64,000 bases of DNA from Isoetes taiwanensis (lineage: Eukaryota; Streptophyta; Lycopodiopsida; Isoetales; Isoetaceae). Where the stretch lies: positions 10,670,546 to 10,734,545 of the forward strand of contig JAJEKV010000009.1 in the NCBI GenBank assembly GCA_021234155.1. Reading direction: 5' to 3'. Below, in pieces: positions 48,704 through 58,308 of this stretch. A model generated the notes under the pieces. The model did no database searches and was not told where the DNA came from. It saw only the letters and a list, made by a program, of their open reading frames with translations. How positions within the stretch are numbered: position 1 is the stretch's first letter; each line of letters starts with the position of its first letter. Position numbers and translations under genes: made by a program.

Positions 48704-49086
48704 GGTGGCATGTTGGAGCCTAGGTGGCATGGTGGAGTCCACGTGGCATGTTTGCGCCACCTTGGCATGTTGGAGCCTGCGTGGCATGTTGGAGCCACCT
48801 TGGCATGTTGGAACCACCTTGGTGGCATGTTTGAGACACCTTGGCATGTTCGAGCCACCTTGGTGGCATGTTGGAGCCACCTTGGTGGCATGTTTGAGCC
48901 ACCTTGGCATGTTTGAGCCTAGGTGGCATGATTGAGCCTTGTGGACAGAAAACTTGGCCATTGCACATCCCTATCGCAGACTAGCAAGTAGCCCAGCATT
49001 TTAGTTTTTTCTTATTACACAAACGATTATGCAAAATTTAAAAGAGGCCATAGCTAGAGAAGGACCAAGATACAAAGCCGACATCG

Positions 49087-49600
49087 CCATAGCTGCCCAA
49101 CAGGAAGGCAGGAAGGAAGGTGTTTTTATCGTCCACGAGGACCAATCAGCCTATGGGACCCAATACAAGAGCGCAGCAAGCGTATTACTGCCCGGATTAA
49201 AACCCCCCCCACCCCGAAGGGTTCGAGGGAAAAACCGTGGCAGCAATCCGTCTGCTGACAAACTGTTCCAATATACAAAATAGACAAAGTGTACAACCAT
49301 ATAAATATATAAATATACACCAGGCACCCCTACTCATATTTCCTGATCATGAGCAGCCGGGCGGGGGCAAAGGTGGGCTCTCAGATCCAGCACTTCCTGA
49401 ATGTATGACCCTAGAGCGCGCACTGACGGCGTGCTCAGCAGCAGATGCAGGGGCAGGTTCGGCCGGACTAAGAGAACGTATCTGGCCCGGATCTGACTAT
49501 ATCCCGGACAACTCTGGAAAGTGTGAGACTCATCCTCAATGGCCCCCGTCTGGCAGCAATGACAAAGCCTGTTCTATCAGGGCTCCCCAATCCACCTGCC
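49087..49600 (-). mobile_element. LINE-A copy, 5'-truncated
   Basis: On the minus strand, from about 49543, GAGGATGAGTCTCACAC matches 1920-1936. The copy then follows LINE-A to its end: TTTGCCCCCGCC.GGCTGCTC, the CTGATTGCTGCCACGG-like block, and the GATAAAAACACC terminus with a GGAAGGAAGG tail at 49087-49110 on the plus strand. This copy and the first share the 3' end but not the 5' extent. Confidence 0.92.
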
Positions 49601-49639
49601 TGTCTCGAGGCGGAGATGATTCAAACTACAATTTTATCT

Positions 49640-49981
49640 TTTGATTCAAACTACAATTTTATCTTTTGCACATGATATGAGGCCCTATTCAGACCTGTGC
49701 CAGTTGAAATCATGCAAAAAACTCTTATCAAGCTCGAGATCCAAAAAACTGCTTGCTGATTGTCTGTGACAGTTCACTGACAGAAGTTTTGATCCACTTT
49801 GGACTCATTTTTCTTCATCATACCAGTTTTAAATCAGACCAAGTATTTTCCCACATGTTCCTACAACTTTTCTCTGATAGTCATTTAAAAAACCATCCAA
49901 AATTGTTCAATAAAACTCGAGATATCATCATTTGAGTCTGCAGACCAGGATCTTACACAATGTCATCGCGTAGAGGGAGGG
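49640..49981. other. No gene recognised; possible 3' end of an LTR element
   Basis: The segment ends in AGAGGGAGGG, a purine tract directly before TGTTGACGCC, so it may be the internal 3' end of a plus-strand LTR retrotransposon. No pol motif was seen. ACTACAATTTTATCTTTTG is duplicated in tandem at 49626-49668. Confidence 0.4.
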
Positions 49982-50755
49982 TGTTGACGCCAGAAGACGG
50001 ACCCTTAAAACCTTCTGAAAGCAGCTCGCCCCAAAAGTCCTCTCCCGAAGGCCCCTGACCACGGACGGGCAATTGTCCCACTCCCGAAGTGTGAACTGGC
50101 TTTGCCAATGGACTCAGAATGTCGACAATACCCTGGGAGCCAAGTTTCATGGGCAGAAGGCCACCCCTTCTCCAAAAAGTGCCAAAGTAGCTCATGTCCA
50201 ACACGTTCGGAGCCAATTGGCCTAGGAGGTGGCTGCGGAATACTGCCATGTAGAGGGTTCGTGTTTATTTTGTTGCCAAAAATGATCGTGTAACTTGGTC
50301 CCTAGGGTAATTTTGCCATTCCGGATGACACGGCGAAGTCGAATCTCCATTCCGGAGCCTTTGTACTGCCTGAACGACAAAACACTTAGGTTTCTACACG
50401 GTCGACCGCAAGACGCTTCGCGGTTTAATAAGTTCTCCCAGACCGATCTTGGATTTTTTTTAACCTGCTCAAAGAAGGTTACTTGAACAGCAGATTCAAC
50501 GGTCGGATAGGGAAACCGAGCTCTGAGAGGGAAGCATTGGCATTTGCCCTCTCGGAGGAGCGATGGTAGGAAAGGCTGCCTTGGCAACCTTTCTGAGGTC
50601 CGTCTCCTGGGGTCTGGCCTCTCCCCTCTGGTGAGGAAGCCGCGCAAAGTCCTGGCCTGGTTCGACTTGGGGAAGGGTGTCTGCGCTTTAAGGTCTTCAA
50701 GATCCCTTTATTCTATCCCTTGCCAAACTCCTCTACCAAAAATTGCACTTGGAGT
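49982..50755 (+). repeat. Putative LTR, plus orientation
   Basis: It begins TGTTGACGCC after a purine tract. Its right half (50340-50690) recurs as an inverted copy at 51497-51815. Shared words include CTCCATTC.GGAGCCTTTG, CGGTCGACCGCA, CAAGATCGGT (inverted), CCGACCGTTGAATC (inverted) and TCACCAGAGGGGAGAG (inverted). The right border is unclear because minisatellite starts at about 50755. Confidence 0.55.
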
Positions 50756-51415
50756 GCCTAGATGGCATGCCTGAGCCACCTTGGATTGTTGGAGCCTAAG
50801 TGGCATGTTTGAGCCCACATGGCATGTTTGAGCCACCTTGGCATGTTTGAGCCTATGTGGCATGTTGGCCTAGGTGGCATGTTGGAGCCACCTTGGCATG
50901 TTTGAGCCACCTTGGAGCCTAGGTGGCATGTTTGAGCCACCTTGTCATGTTGGAGCCTAGGTGGCATGTTGGAGCCTGCGTGGCATGTTTGAGCCACCTT
51001 GGCATGTTTGAGCCTAGGTGGCATGTTTGAGCCACCTTGGCATGTTGGAGCCTAGGTGGCATGATGGAGCCAACGTGGGATGTTTGAGCCACCTTGGCAT
51101 ATTTGAGCCTATGTGGCATGTTGGAGCCTAGGTGGCATGTTGGAGCCGAGGTGGCATTTTGGAGTCCACGTGGCATGTTTGAGCCACCTTGGCATGTTTG
51201 AGCCCAGGTGGCATGTTTGAGCCTGCGTGGCATGTTAAAGCCACCTTGGCATGTTTGAGCCACCTTAGCATGTTTGAGCCACCTTGGCATGTTGGAGCCT
51301 AGTTGGAATGTTTGAGGCACCTTGGCATGTTGGAGCCTAGGTGGCATGTTTGAACCACCTTGGTATGTTTGAGCCTAGGTGACTCAAACAAACATGCCAC
51401 CTAGGCTCCAACATG
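50756..51415 (-). repeat. Second block of the 19-bp minisatellite
   Basis: It has the same monomers as 44.5-48.9 kb, nearly all in the minus orientation, with a flip to plus over the last 40 bases (about 51378-51415). Truncated and fused monomers are more frequent here than in the main array. Confidence 0.95.
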
Positions 51416-51483
51416 CTCTCTCTCCTTCCCTCCTTCCCTCCCTTCCTCACCCTCTCTCTCTCTCTTTCTCTCTTTCTCTCTCT
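51416..51483 (+). repeat. CT-rich low-complexity tract
   Basis: CTCTCT, CCTTCC and TTTCTC units lie directly at the end of the minisatellite block. It separates the block from the inverted LTR-like fragment. Confidence 0.9.
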
Positions 51484-51496
51484 GATTGGGTCTGAT

Positions 51497-51815
51497 AGAA
51501 GCGTTGGCACCTTCCCCAAGTCGAACCAGGCCTAGGACTTTGCGCTGGCTTCCTCACCAGAGGGGAGAGGCCTGACCCTAGGAGACAGACCTTAGAAAGG
51601 TTGCTGAGGCAGCCTTTCCTGCCAGCGCTCCTTCGGGGGGCATTCCCTATCCGACCGTTGAATCCACCATTCAAGTAACCTGCTTGGAGCAGGTTCAAAA
51701 AAATCCAAGATCGGTCCGGGAGAATTTATCAAACCACGAAGCGTCCTGCGGTCGACCGTGTAGAAATGCAAGTGCTTTGTCGTTTGTGCAGTACAAAGGC
51801 TCCAGAATGGAGAAT
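51497..51815 (-). repeat. Inverted copy of the 50340-50690 segment
   Basis: This is the reverse complement of the right half of the putative LTR, with moderate divergence and small indels. The pair brackets the minisatellite block. It could be an LTR of an oppositely inserted relative or one arm of an inverted duplication. Confidence 0.85.
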
Positions 51816-51877
51816 GTAGACAATCATATTTTTTCCTACTTCTATAAAGACATGTGACCATAGAAGTATTAGACATG

Positions 51878-54055
51878 TTTTTTTTTTTTTTTTTTTTTTT
51901 ATGAACGTGGACCTTTATTACTCAAAAGAATACAAAGAGTACATGGGGGACTCAAAACCCAGTGGAGAAGATATCCACTAGAGCAACACTACCCACCACA
52001 TACATAACATAGAAAAGCAGAGAATACAGATCACCATGAGCACAACTGTTTGCTATGAGTAGGTGTGAATCTGAAGATATTGCTCCCAAATGACACTTTT
52101 GATGTCATCCTTCAAGGAAGAACATTTGTACGCCTTCACAATGCGACTACGGGCATCGTTAAGCACTTGCGTATCTGAAAAGAGCTGTCCCTTAAAGATG
52201 AAGAGATTTCGTCTCTTCCAAATGGACCAGATGATCCAAGCAGATGCTAAGTGGAAAGCCCTCTTTGCCAACTTGTCCCAAGAACTAGGATAGACTCGAC
52301 AAAAGGACACACACTATTGAAGTCACAATGGAAAAGACTTCGGAAGCCAACGCCAAGCAGGTCGAACATGGTGACACAAGAAAAGCGGTTAAGGCTCAAT
52401 TGTCTCATCCCTCTGCGTGCAAAGAGGGGGGATCCGCAGACTTACGGACCGAAATCGATGAACAATAGTGTTTACCCGCACACATCTATGAGTGATCTGC
52501 CACCATAAAATGGATAGCTTAGGATGAAGCAATTTATCCCATACCCATCGCCAGACTGCTTTATGATGAGGCTCAGGGATAACTAAAGGCCACTTTGGCG
52601 ATGGAGGCAACACCTCAGGATGAAGCAGGACCACATACATCGAGTGCACCAGGTGCTCCTCCTTAACACTGCCATGAACCACCCGAGTGGGGAGCCACGT
52701 CTTGTGGGTGTGGAGGAAGTGTAGCAGCTACTTTTTCCCAAATGCTCCGGTCCCAACGAAGGAGAAGGAATTTCAATTTGAACTCATTCCACGTCAACAA
52801 TCTTGTCTCATTATACCATGCAGATACCGTGAGCACACCTGCTGCGCGCCACCGACGTTGCGTCAATGGATGGACAGAAGAGACGAGGGGACAATCTGCA
52901 TGACCGTCACCCAAAGGGATCCACCAACAACTGGCTGTAAGATCTGTGTGGGCCATTGGATGGAACTGAAACAAAGTGCGCCTTAGTCTCCCCAAGCGCC
53001 TAGCAACCCCTTGAGGAAAGGAGATGCATTAGGATATGGAGAAAGTGGATAGAATAATGCCCATGGGAGGAGAGGCTTAATGGATGGAGAGCCAAAGGAA
53101 ATGCACCTCTGTAAAGACTGGTGAATGAGACGCAGACCTGGAGAATTATCAGCATTATTGAGAATCCGCCACATGAACTTAGAGATCAGCACCTTGCTCT
53201 GGAGAAGAAAGTGAATCATCCCCGGCCCCCCCACAAAGTTTAGGCATAATGCACTTCGCCCAACTAACTTTAACATCAGCTCCTTCTTCAGTGCCACCCT
53301 AGATGAAGTTCCTAACAGTGCGAACAATGAGCTGCATCTTTGATCATGGTGCCCGAAGATGGATGCCATGTAGACATGTGTACCACTTCGAATCCGACTT
53401 TGCCACGGTTACCACGACCAGCCATGGATAACTTAGCCGTGGACCACCAGAACAAATGCCTTTCCAACCCCTTAATAATGACATCCCACGCATCACCAGA
53501 AGAGAGGTGTATACCAACTGGAATGCCTAGAAGCTTAGTTGCCTTCCCATGAGGAAGAACCTTCCATGGAAATGCAACCACAGAAGATGGCACTGGAGAG
53601 TCTAGGGCCCACAGGGCAGTACACTTTTGCCACCCCACAAAATACCAGAAGCCAAAGAGAAACTGTCTAACAAGGAAATGGCATTCTGCAAATTCTGCTC
53701 ATCAGCCATTAAGAACAAGAAAGTGTCATCTGCATACTGATTACAGATCTCTTGTGAACCATTATTCATGGGAAGACCATGCAAGATGCCTTCCTGCACC
53801 GCAAGAGAGAATACCTGAGAAAGAATCTCCGCCACAATTGTAAAAAGCAACGGTGCCGAAGGACAGCCCTGGCGAATGCCACGTCCCACCTGAAAAAATG
53901 TTGATGGTTCTCCTTGAAAAAGAACTGAAGAACGAGCAAAATAATGAAGTTTCATAACATCTGTTGCGAACTGGGCACCAAAACCAAGACGTAAAAGGCA
54001 CTGCTCCAGGAAACTCCAGTCAACACTGTCATATGCTTTTGCAAAATCCAGCTTC
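51878..54055 (-). mobile_element. LINE-B retrotransposon, 5'-truncated, poly(A) and target duplication
   Basis: The minus strand starts inside the RT (KLDFAKAYDSVDW at 54057-54019) and continues with GIRQGCPSAPLLF near 53879-53841, YADDTFLFL near 53739-53713, and then in other frames NEFKLKFLLLRWD near 52800, the zinc-binding SILWWQITHRCVR block near 52525, and FHLASAWIIWSIWKRRNLFI near 52260-52200. It ends in about 23 A residues (T-run 51878-51900). AAGTATTA lies at 51864-51871 and 54056-54063, with partial similarity continuing into GACATG/CAATG. These features mark a target-primed insertion of a plant L1-type element. Three or more frameshifts disable it. Confidence 0.93.
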
Positions 54056-54057
54056 AA
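53602..54057 (-). pseudogene. LINE-B reverse transcriptase segment
   Basis: A 151-codon frame holds RT motifs: FAKAYDSVDW (first catalytic Asp), GIRQGCP, and YADD (the catalytic pair). The N-terminal half of the RT and the endonuclease are missing because of the 5' truncation. Downstream parts continue in at least three other frames to 52053. Confidence 0.9.
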
Positions 54058-54083
54058 GTATTACAATGGGGTATACTGATTAC

Positions 54084-54481
54084 ATGTGGTTGTAGAAAAT
54101 GTTGAGACAAATAGAGAGTCATATCATCATCCCCGGCTTCCTCGGCCACCTACACATGATCAATTAACTGCTTCATTACTTACTATCTTTACGAACACAA
54201 CTCAAGTTGCAACATAAAAATTTGAGATCACATATGCTAACCTTTGTTAAAGCCAAGTATATCTCCAATTGCGGTTTCTCCATAGCCAAAGTCAACTCCA
54301 TAGCTAGAAAATGTAACATGTCAAATTAGGAACCACCTGATGGAAATATTAAAAAAACTGGAATTTAATAAATAGCTTTAATACAACACATACCATAGAG
54401 GGCATCCCCTTTCTGTTCATGATTATATTCACTCATAGGCTCATGAATCCTCTTCAAATCAATGCTTCCATCTTTTTTTGC
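54084..54481 (-). pseudogene. Ferritin gene fragment, three spliced exons
   Basis: Exons 54481-54394 (88 bp), 54303-54242 (62 bp) and 54149-54084 (66 bp) have GT/AG borders and join in one frame with no stop. The product reads AKKDGSIDLKRIHEPMSEYN then HEQKGDALYAMELTLAMEK, PQLEIYLALTK, VAEEAGDDDMTLYLSQHFLQ and PH. This follows plant ferritin from the loop before helix C (..KGDALYAMELAL.LEK) into helix D (..D..L..F..FL..). Ferritin stores iron in plastids and mitochondria as a 24-mer. The first exons (helices A and B with the ferroxidase site) and the last exon are not found: upstream lies the BT1-like carrier, downstream the LINE. Substitutions such as PQLEIYLAL for the usual TNEKLL(N/A)L suggest relaxed constraint. 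Confidence 0.75.
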
Positions 54482-54564
54482 CTATAATGATCACAAAAAA
54501 TAACTTAAATTCGAAAAAACACATTCCGTAAAAACAAATAAAGCTACCATAGAATAGACCTTAC

Positions 54565-56501
54565 AGTGTAATTAGGAAGAGATGACGCAACGCCAGAAAT
54601 CCTTCCTGATTGTATATGTCTTTAACCACATCTGTTGCATGCTTCCGTAATAATGTGCCTGTAGCTGGCAATTGCATCTGCCTTCTTGCACCTTCAAACA
54701 TAAGAAGAATCAAGAAGAGTCGCACATATGATGAACTCATTTAAAACTATACTGCATTAATTCTAGCATACCTCTAGCGGGTAGGTAACAACACTTGATA
54801 CTGCTACAACAACTGCTCCAAACAACATGGTAAAGTTAGTTGGTACATGTTTCTCTCCTGTTGTATGCTTATAAGCTGTGCGCAGGCGATCATAAACATA
54901 ACAATTCTTTGCAATGAGATAAGAGTTACCTCTTCGCATACTAAAAATAAGAACTTTATTATGGCATGCAGATCATGAAGACGCCCAAAAACATTAGTGT
55001 TTTTGAATTTTTATATTGTACTTGTGTTTTTTGTCAGAAAATGAAGTTAATTAATATTCTTATGCACAAGGTGGCTCCATACAGCTACAGGTTTAATTCA
55101 AAAACCTAGTGTCATTTGTTATTGTGATTGTTTATCAATGCCTGAACATAAAATAGCAAATTACATACATCCTGTTCTAGACACATCCAGTGGGAGTATG
55201 GGCCTACAATGTTGATTTGGATTAGAAGCTCCTTGTGTTCACTACAGAACCATTCCAATGCTGCATTACATTGTTCTAGAAAACACTGAAAAAGACTGGA
55301 AGGTGAATCGATATGAACTTGCCAAAGCTTACGTCATTTTTTGTAACCTTCAATAGTGATGAAACCAGCCCCTTATATTCTTCTGGCTGGCAAAGAATGA
55401 AAGAGTTAAAAATGAAGCAGGGCACAAACCTGTTGCTAATACACAACTTACATGCACATATATGCGAGTCCGAATAAGTTCCAACGGGTATGTAGCAAAT
55501 GTGCCTGCTATTCCGGCTGCACCTCCAACAATTGGTGCCGCTAAGCTTTTCAATGGATGGCCATCCATGTGCAAAATGGTTTTAATCGTCTCAAACACAT
55601 ATAATTCTATTGCTTTATTTGGTGCAACTTGAATGCAGTTAACTCCATTCCTTGCCATTAGACAGGGTTGATGTTGCTTAAAGTTATTGAATATAAGAAA
55701 CTCACAAGAATACCATTGTACCTACCTCTAAATAGGGCCTCTCCAGCCCTCTTTCCTCAAAATTTCCAGGAAAATGGTCATTGCAGATTTATGATGCCCC
55801 AGTGATCCATGAGAAGTAATTAAATATGTCTGCAGAAAACAAGATATGCTTAAGCAACAGTCCTCTCTATGAAATTGTATGTCGTCTTTCATCTCCAAAT
55901 GTTTATTTAGATGGAATTACTCATGTAACTATATCTTGAAGCATATCCTGAAGCATTTATTTCAATCAAGACTATTATTATATGTTAACTTACCTTGATC
56001 AAGTCTATAACTATATGCGGAATCATTTATTTCAACCAAGACTATCATTATATGTTATATGTAACTTACCCTGATTAGGTCTATGGGTGCAACAGCAATA
56101 TGAGACACAACTCCAGCAAAACCACCACAAATCAGTTGCTTGAGCACTCCCCTCTTCAACGCAGGCTTCCTTTCTAACCTTCGACCTAGAAGCTCATTTT
56201 TTGTGTTTTCTTCCAAAAGAAACTCCAGGTCATCCAAAAGAATCGAAGATTTAATTGTGTCGTCATTTGACAAAGGTAGTCGTCCCAAAGTTAATCCTCT
56301 TACTGGACTGGTGGAAACAGACGATTTAGAATAAAAGTCATATGAGAGCATTGGAGCTGATTCGATGCTAAAGGATTTGTTGTGAGATGCAACTAAATCT
56401 TGTAAAGGGAAAGGGGTAATAGTTACTGACATGCTTTTCATATCGCCAATATCTGGCAGAAATAGGTCCTGGGCACTCTTTTTAGTCTCCAATTCATGTC
56501 C
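54565..56501 (-). pseudogene. BT1-like mitochondrial carrier family gene, decayed
   Basis: Likely exons are 56501-56070, 55829-55726, 55650-55452, 55386-55333, about 54929-54772 and 54691-54565. The carrier signatures PIDLIR, PLELIR and PLE..ARRQMQ mark the three repeats. EGWRG...NGVNCIQVAPNK, GGAAGIAGTFATYPLELIRT and YVYDRLRTAYK fit the BT1/BT1-like adenine nucleotide transporters of plastids and mitochondria, as does a long N-terminal extension before LKQLICGGFAGVVS. Decay signs: joining exons 2 and 3 gives GGC CCT ATT TAG AGG where the family has GLFRG, an in-frame stop from two offsetting indels; about 20 residues are missing between exons 3 and 4; and frames fail at exons 5 and 6. The last repeat and the C-terminus are absent, replaced by the ferritin fragment on the same strand. 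Confidence 0.78.
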
Positions 56502-56519
56502 CTAGCATGTTTCATAAAA

Positions 56520-57250
56520 CAGAGTATCTAAAATCTTGAACCGATTCTTTCACCTCTAACTCGGAAGACTGTCCTTTTCTAGCATCGTTATCTGTAATCT
56601 TCACTGTTATGGGTTCACATTTTAGGTTCCTAAGAACTGTGATTTACCTCCAAACATAACTCCAGCATAGGAACTGTGATTTACCCCAAATTTTCTATTC
56701 TATATCTCAGGATCATGATCAAAATCAAACCCAATGATGGACCATGAAGAACATGGATTTATGCGACTTCTTTGCATTATAGGTTTCCTCTGCTTCAGCG
56801 ACTCCTCTGCATACTTACTCTCCGTAATGATGGAAGTCAAAGGAGGATTTATCTCGCCATATCCCTATTCCTGCAACGATGGCTAATGCTAGTAACAAAA
56901 ATGTGTGGAGAATTTCCAGAAACTAGCCATAATCAAATTGGCCATGACCAAAGCTGCAAAACCCATCAGCGCATCCAGTTACAGGGTAAAATGAGCCTCG
57001 CACAATAATGAGGATGACTGCCAGTTTAAGGGGGCTAGCAGGTTTGGAGCAGTTTTTGGAATATCCCAGGCATATACCAGCATATACTTGAAATATGCCA
57101 AAAACCCACCTAAGCCAAGGTTGGCCCCCCTAGGGGCAACCCAAAAAAACTTCAAAATAAAAGGGGCTGGTCACGCATGCTACGCGAAACAATAAACATA
57201 ATATAAAGAGAAAGAGAAGGAAAAAATTAATTAATTATACATAATTAAAA
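56520..57250. other. No gene recognised; may hold upstream exons of the carrier
   Basis: An acceptor-like CATGCTAG precedes the first carrier exon at 56502, so an upstream exon is expected here. I could not define one. ACTGTGATTTACC is repeated at 56635 and 56675. Confidence 0.4.
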
Positions 57251-57254
57251 GGTT

Positions 57255-57790
57255 GAGGGGGTGGGTTCAAGAAGAAGAGAAAAGAAAATTGTTGAGACGA
57301 AGAAGAAACGCCGATTTGAGAAGCTGAAGAAGACTCTTGCTATAAAAACCTAAACCGGAGGTCCAAAACTGCATGCAAAATGTTTTAATTGCAGTGATGC
57401 AAAATCTCGATCCTGCAGAGTGAATCGATTCGCATTTTCATGAGGACTCGCATCATGCATCCAAACCGTCGATAAGAAGAGAACTTTGCTTAACTTTTAA
57501 GAGCCACGAAGGACCAAAAAGAATTGCCTCAATCAAGACAACTAGGCCAGGGAGGAAAGAGGAGAATGAAAAAGGTCAAAATTTGTGTATTCATGCAGGA
57601 AGAATCCCCTCCCCTGCATGGTTCAAGAGGAAGAGAAAAGGAAACTGCTGAGACAAAGAAGAAACGCCAATTTGAGAAGTTGAAGAGACTCTTGCTATAA
57701 AAACCTAAACTAGAGGTCCAAAATTGCATGCATGCTTCTCCTCATGAGAATCTCGATCATACGGAGTGAATTGATTCGCATGCTTATTAC
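57255..57790 (+). repeat. Direct duplication carrying a TATA-like box
   Basis: Copies at about 57255-57460 and 57604-57790 share GGTTCAAGA.GAAGAGAAAA, GAAGAAACGCC.ATTTGAGAAG, CTTGCTATAAAAACCTAAAC and GAGTGAAT.GATTCGCAT. The element CTATAAAAACC occurs once in each (57340-57350 and 57695-57705). It may be a duplicated promoter or an LTR-derived piece; no gene follows that I recognise. Confidence 0.7.
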
Positions 57791-57944
57791 TCAAATTTAT
57801 TAAGTTTTGTGAAAAACTAATAGTATTTTTCCTCTTATTTTATAAAGGAGGATCCGATCTCCTGGCTCCAGTATGTATTCATAATGAATACAACCACCTG
57901 CCTTATCTTCAAAAAGTAAAAAATAAAAATGATTGCATATTCAA

Positions 57945-58308
57945 ATGCAAATTGGGGAGGGGATTTGGAATCCAGAGATCGGCTTCATATTATATTTTTG
58001 AAAGTTGGAGGCAGTCGTGTAGCTTAGTAAGAAGCAGGGTTGCCTTACAATGTCAACATCAAAAGCTAAATATAATGTTGCTTCTGTAGAAGCTAGATAA
58101 GTTATTTGAGTGAGAATTTTTTTAAAAGAACTAGGTGCTACACAAAATGGTCCTACTGTTCTCTTTATAGACAATTTGAGTTGTTTGGCTAACAAAAAAT
58201 CATGTTCTCCATAGAGAACAAAACACATTGAAATTCACGTGCATTTTATAAGAGACATAGTAGCAAAAAGAATCATCTCAGTTGAGTACAAAAATACAAC
58301 AGATATGA
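57945..58308 (+). pseudogene. Copia RNase H C-terminal relic
   Basis: With frame changes the plus strand reads KKQGCLTMSTSKAKYNVAS near 58032-58085, LKELGATQNGPTVLFIDN near 58120-58175 and RTKHIEIHVHFIRDIVAKRI near 58216-58275. These are the final blocks of a Ty1/copia polyprotein. It stops exactly where the LTR at 58309 begins, so that element inserted into, or recombined with, this relic. Confidence 0.85.

Larger units (their letters stand above)
44211..48945. repeat. Minisatellite: 19-bp monomers, 38-bp dimers, higher-order repeats
   Basis: The monomers AACATGCCACCTAGGCTCC and AACATGCCAAGGTGGCTCA alternate as a 38-base dimer with sporadic variants. The array is in plus orientation to about 47943 and in reverse complement from 47946 onward. 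Three longer units each start with the same unique leader of 310-350 bases (44211-44560, 45353-45670, 46533-46845). The period 19 is not a multiple of 3, yet stops are rare, so many long but meaningless frames (Met-Pro-x-Trp-Leu-Lys-His-Ala repeats) are open on both strands. A MITE interrupts the array at 48445-48703. Confidence 0.97.

Noticed and set aside
44318-48916. Many long open frames on both strands (60-150 codons) rich in Met, Pro, Trp, His and Ala
   Set aside because: They follow the 19-bp minisatellite period, appear in several frames at once and vary only as the monomers do. They are a by-product of a repeat with few stop words.
48480-48935. 151-codon frame through the MITE into the satellite
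   Set aside because: It crosses the right border of a transposon insertion and continues in satellite repeats, so it cannot be an old gene.
50340-51815. Terminal inverted repeats of a Mutator-type transposon
   Set aside because: I saw no matching 9-base flanks, and the left arm appears to be part of a larger segment with LTR features, so the transposon reading is not preferred.
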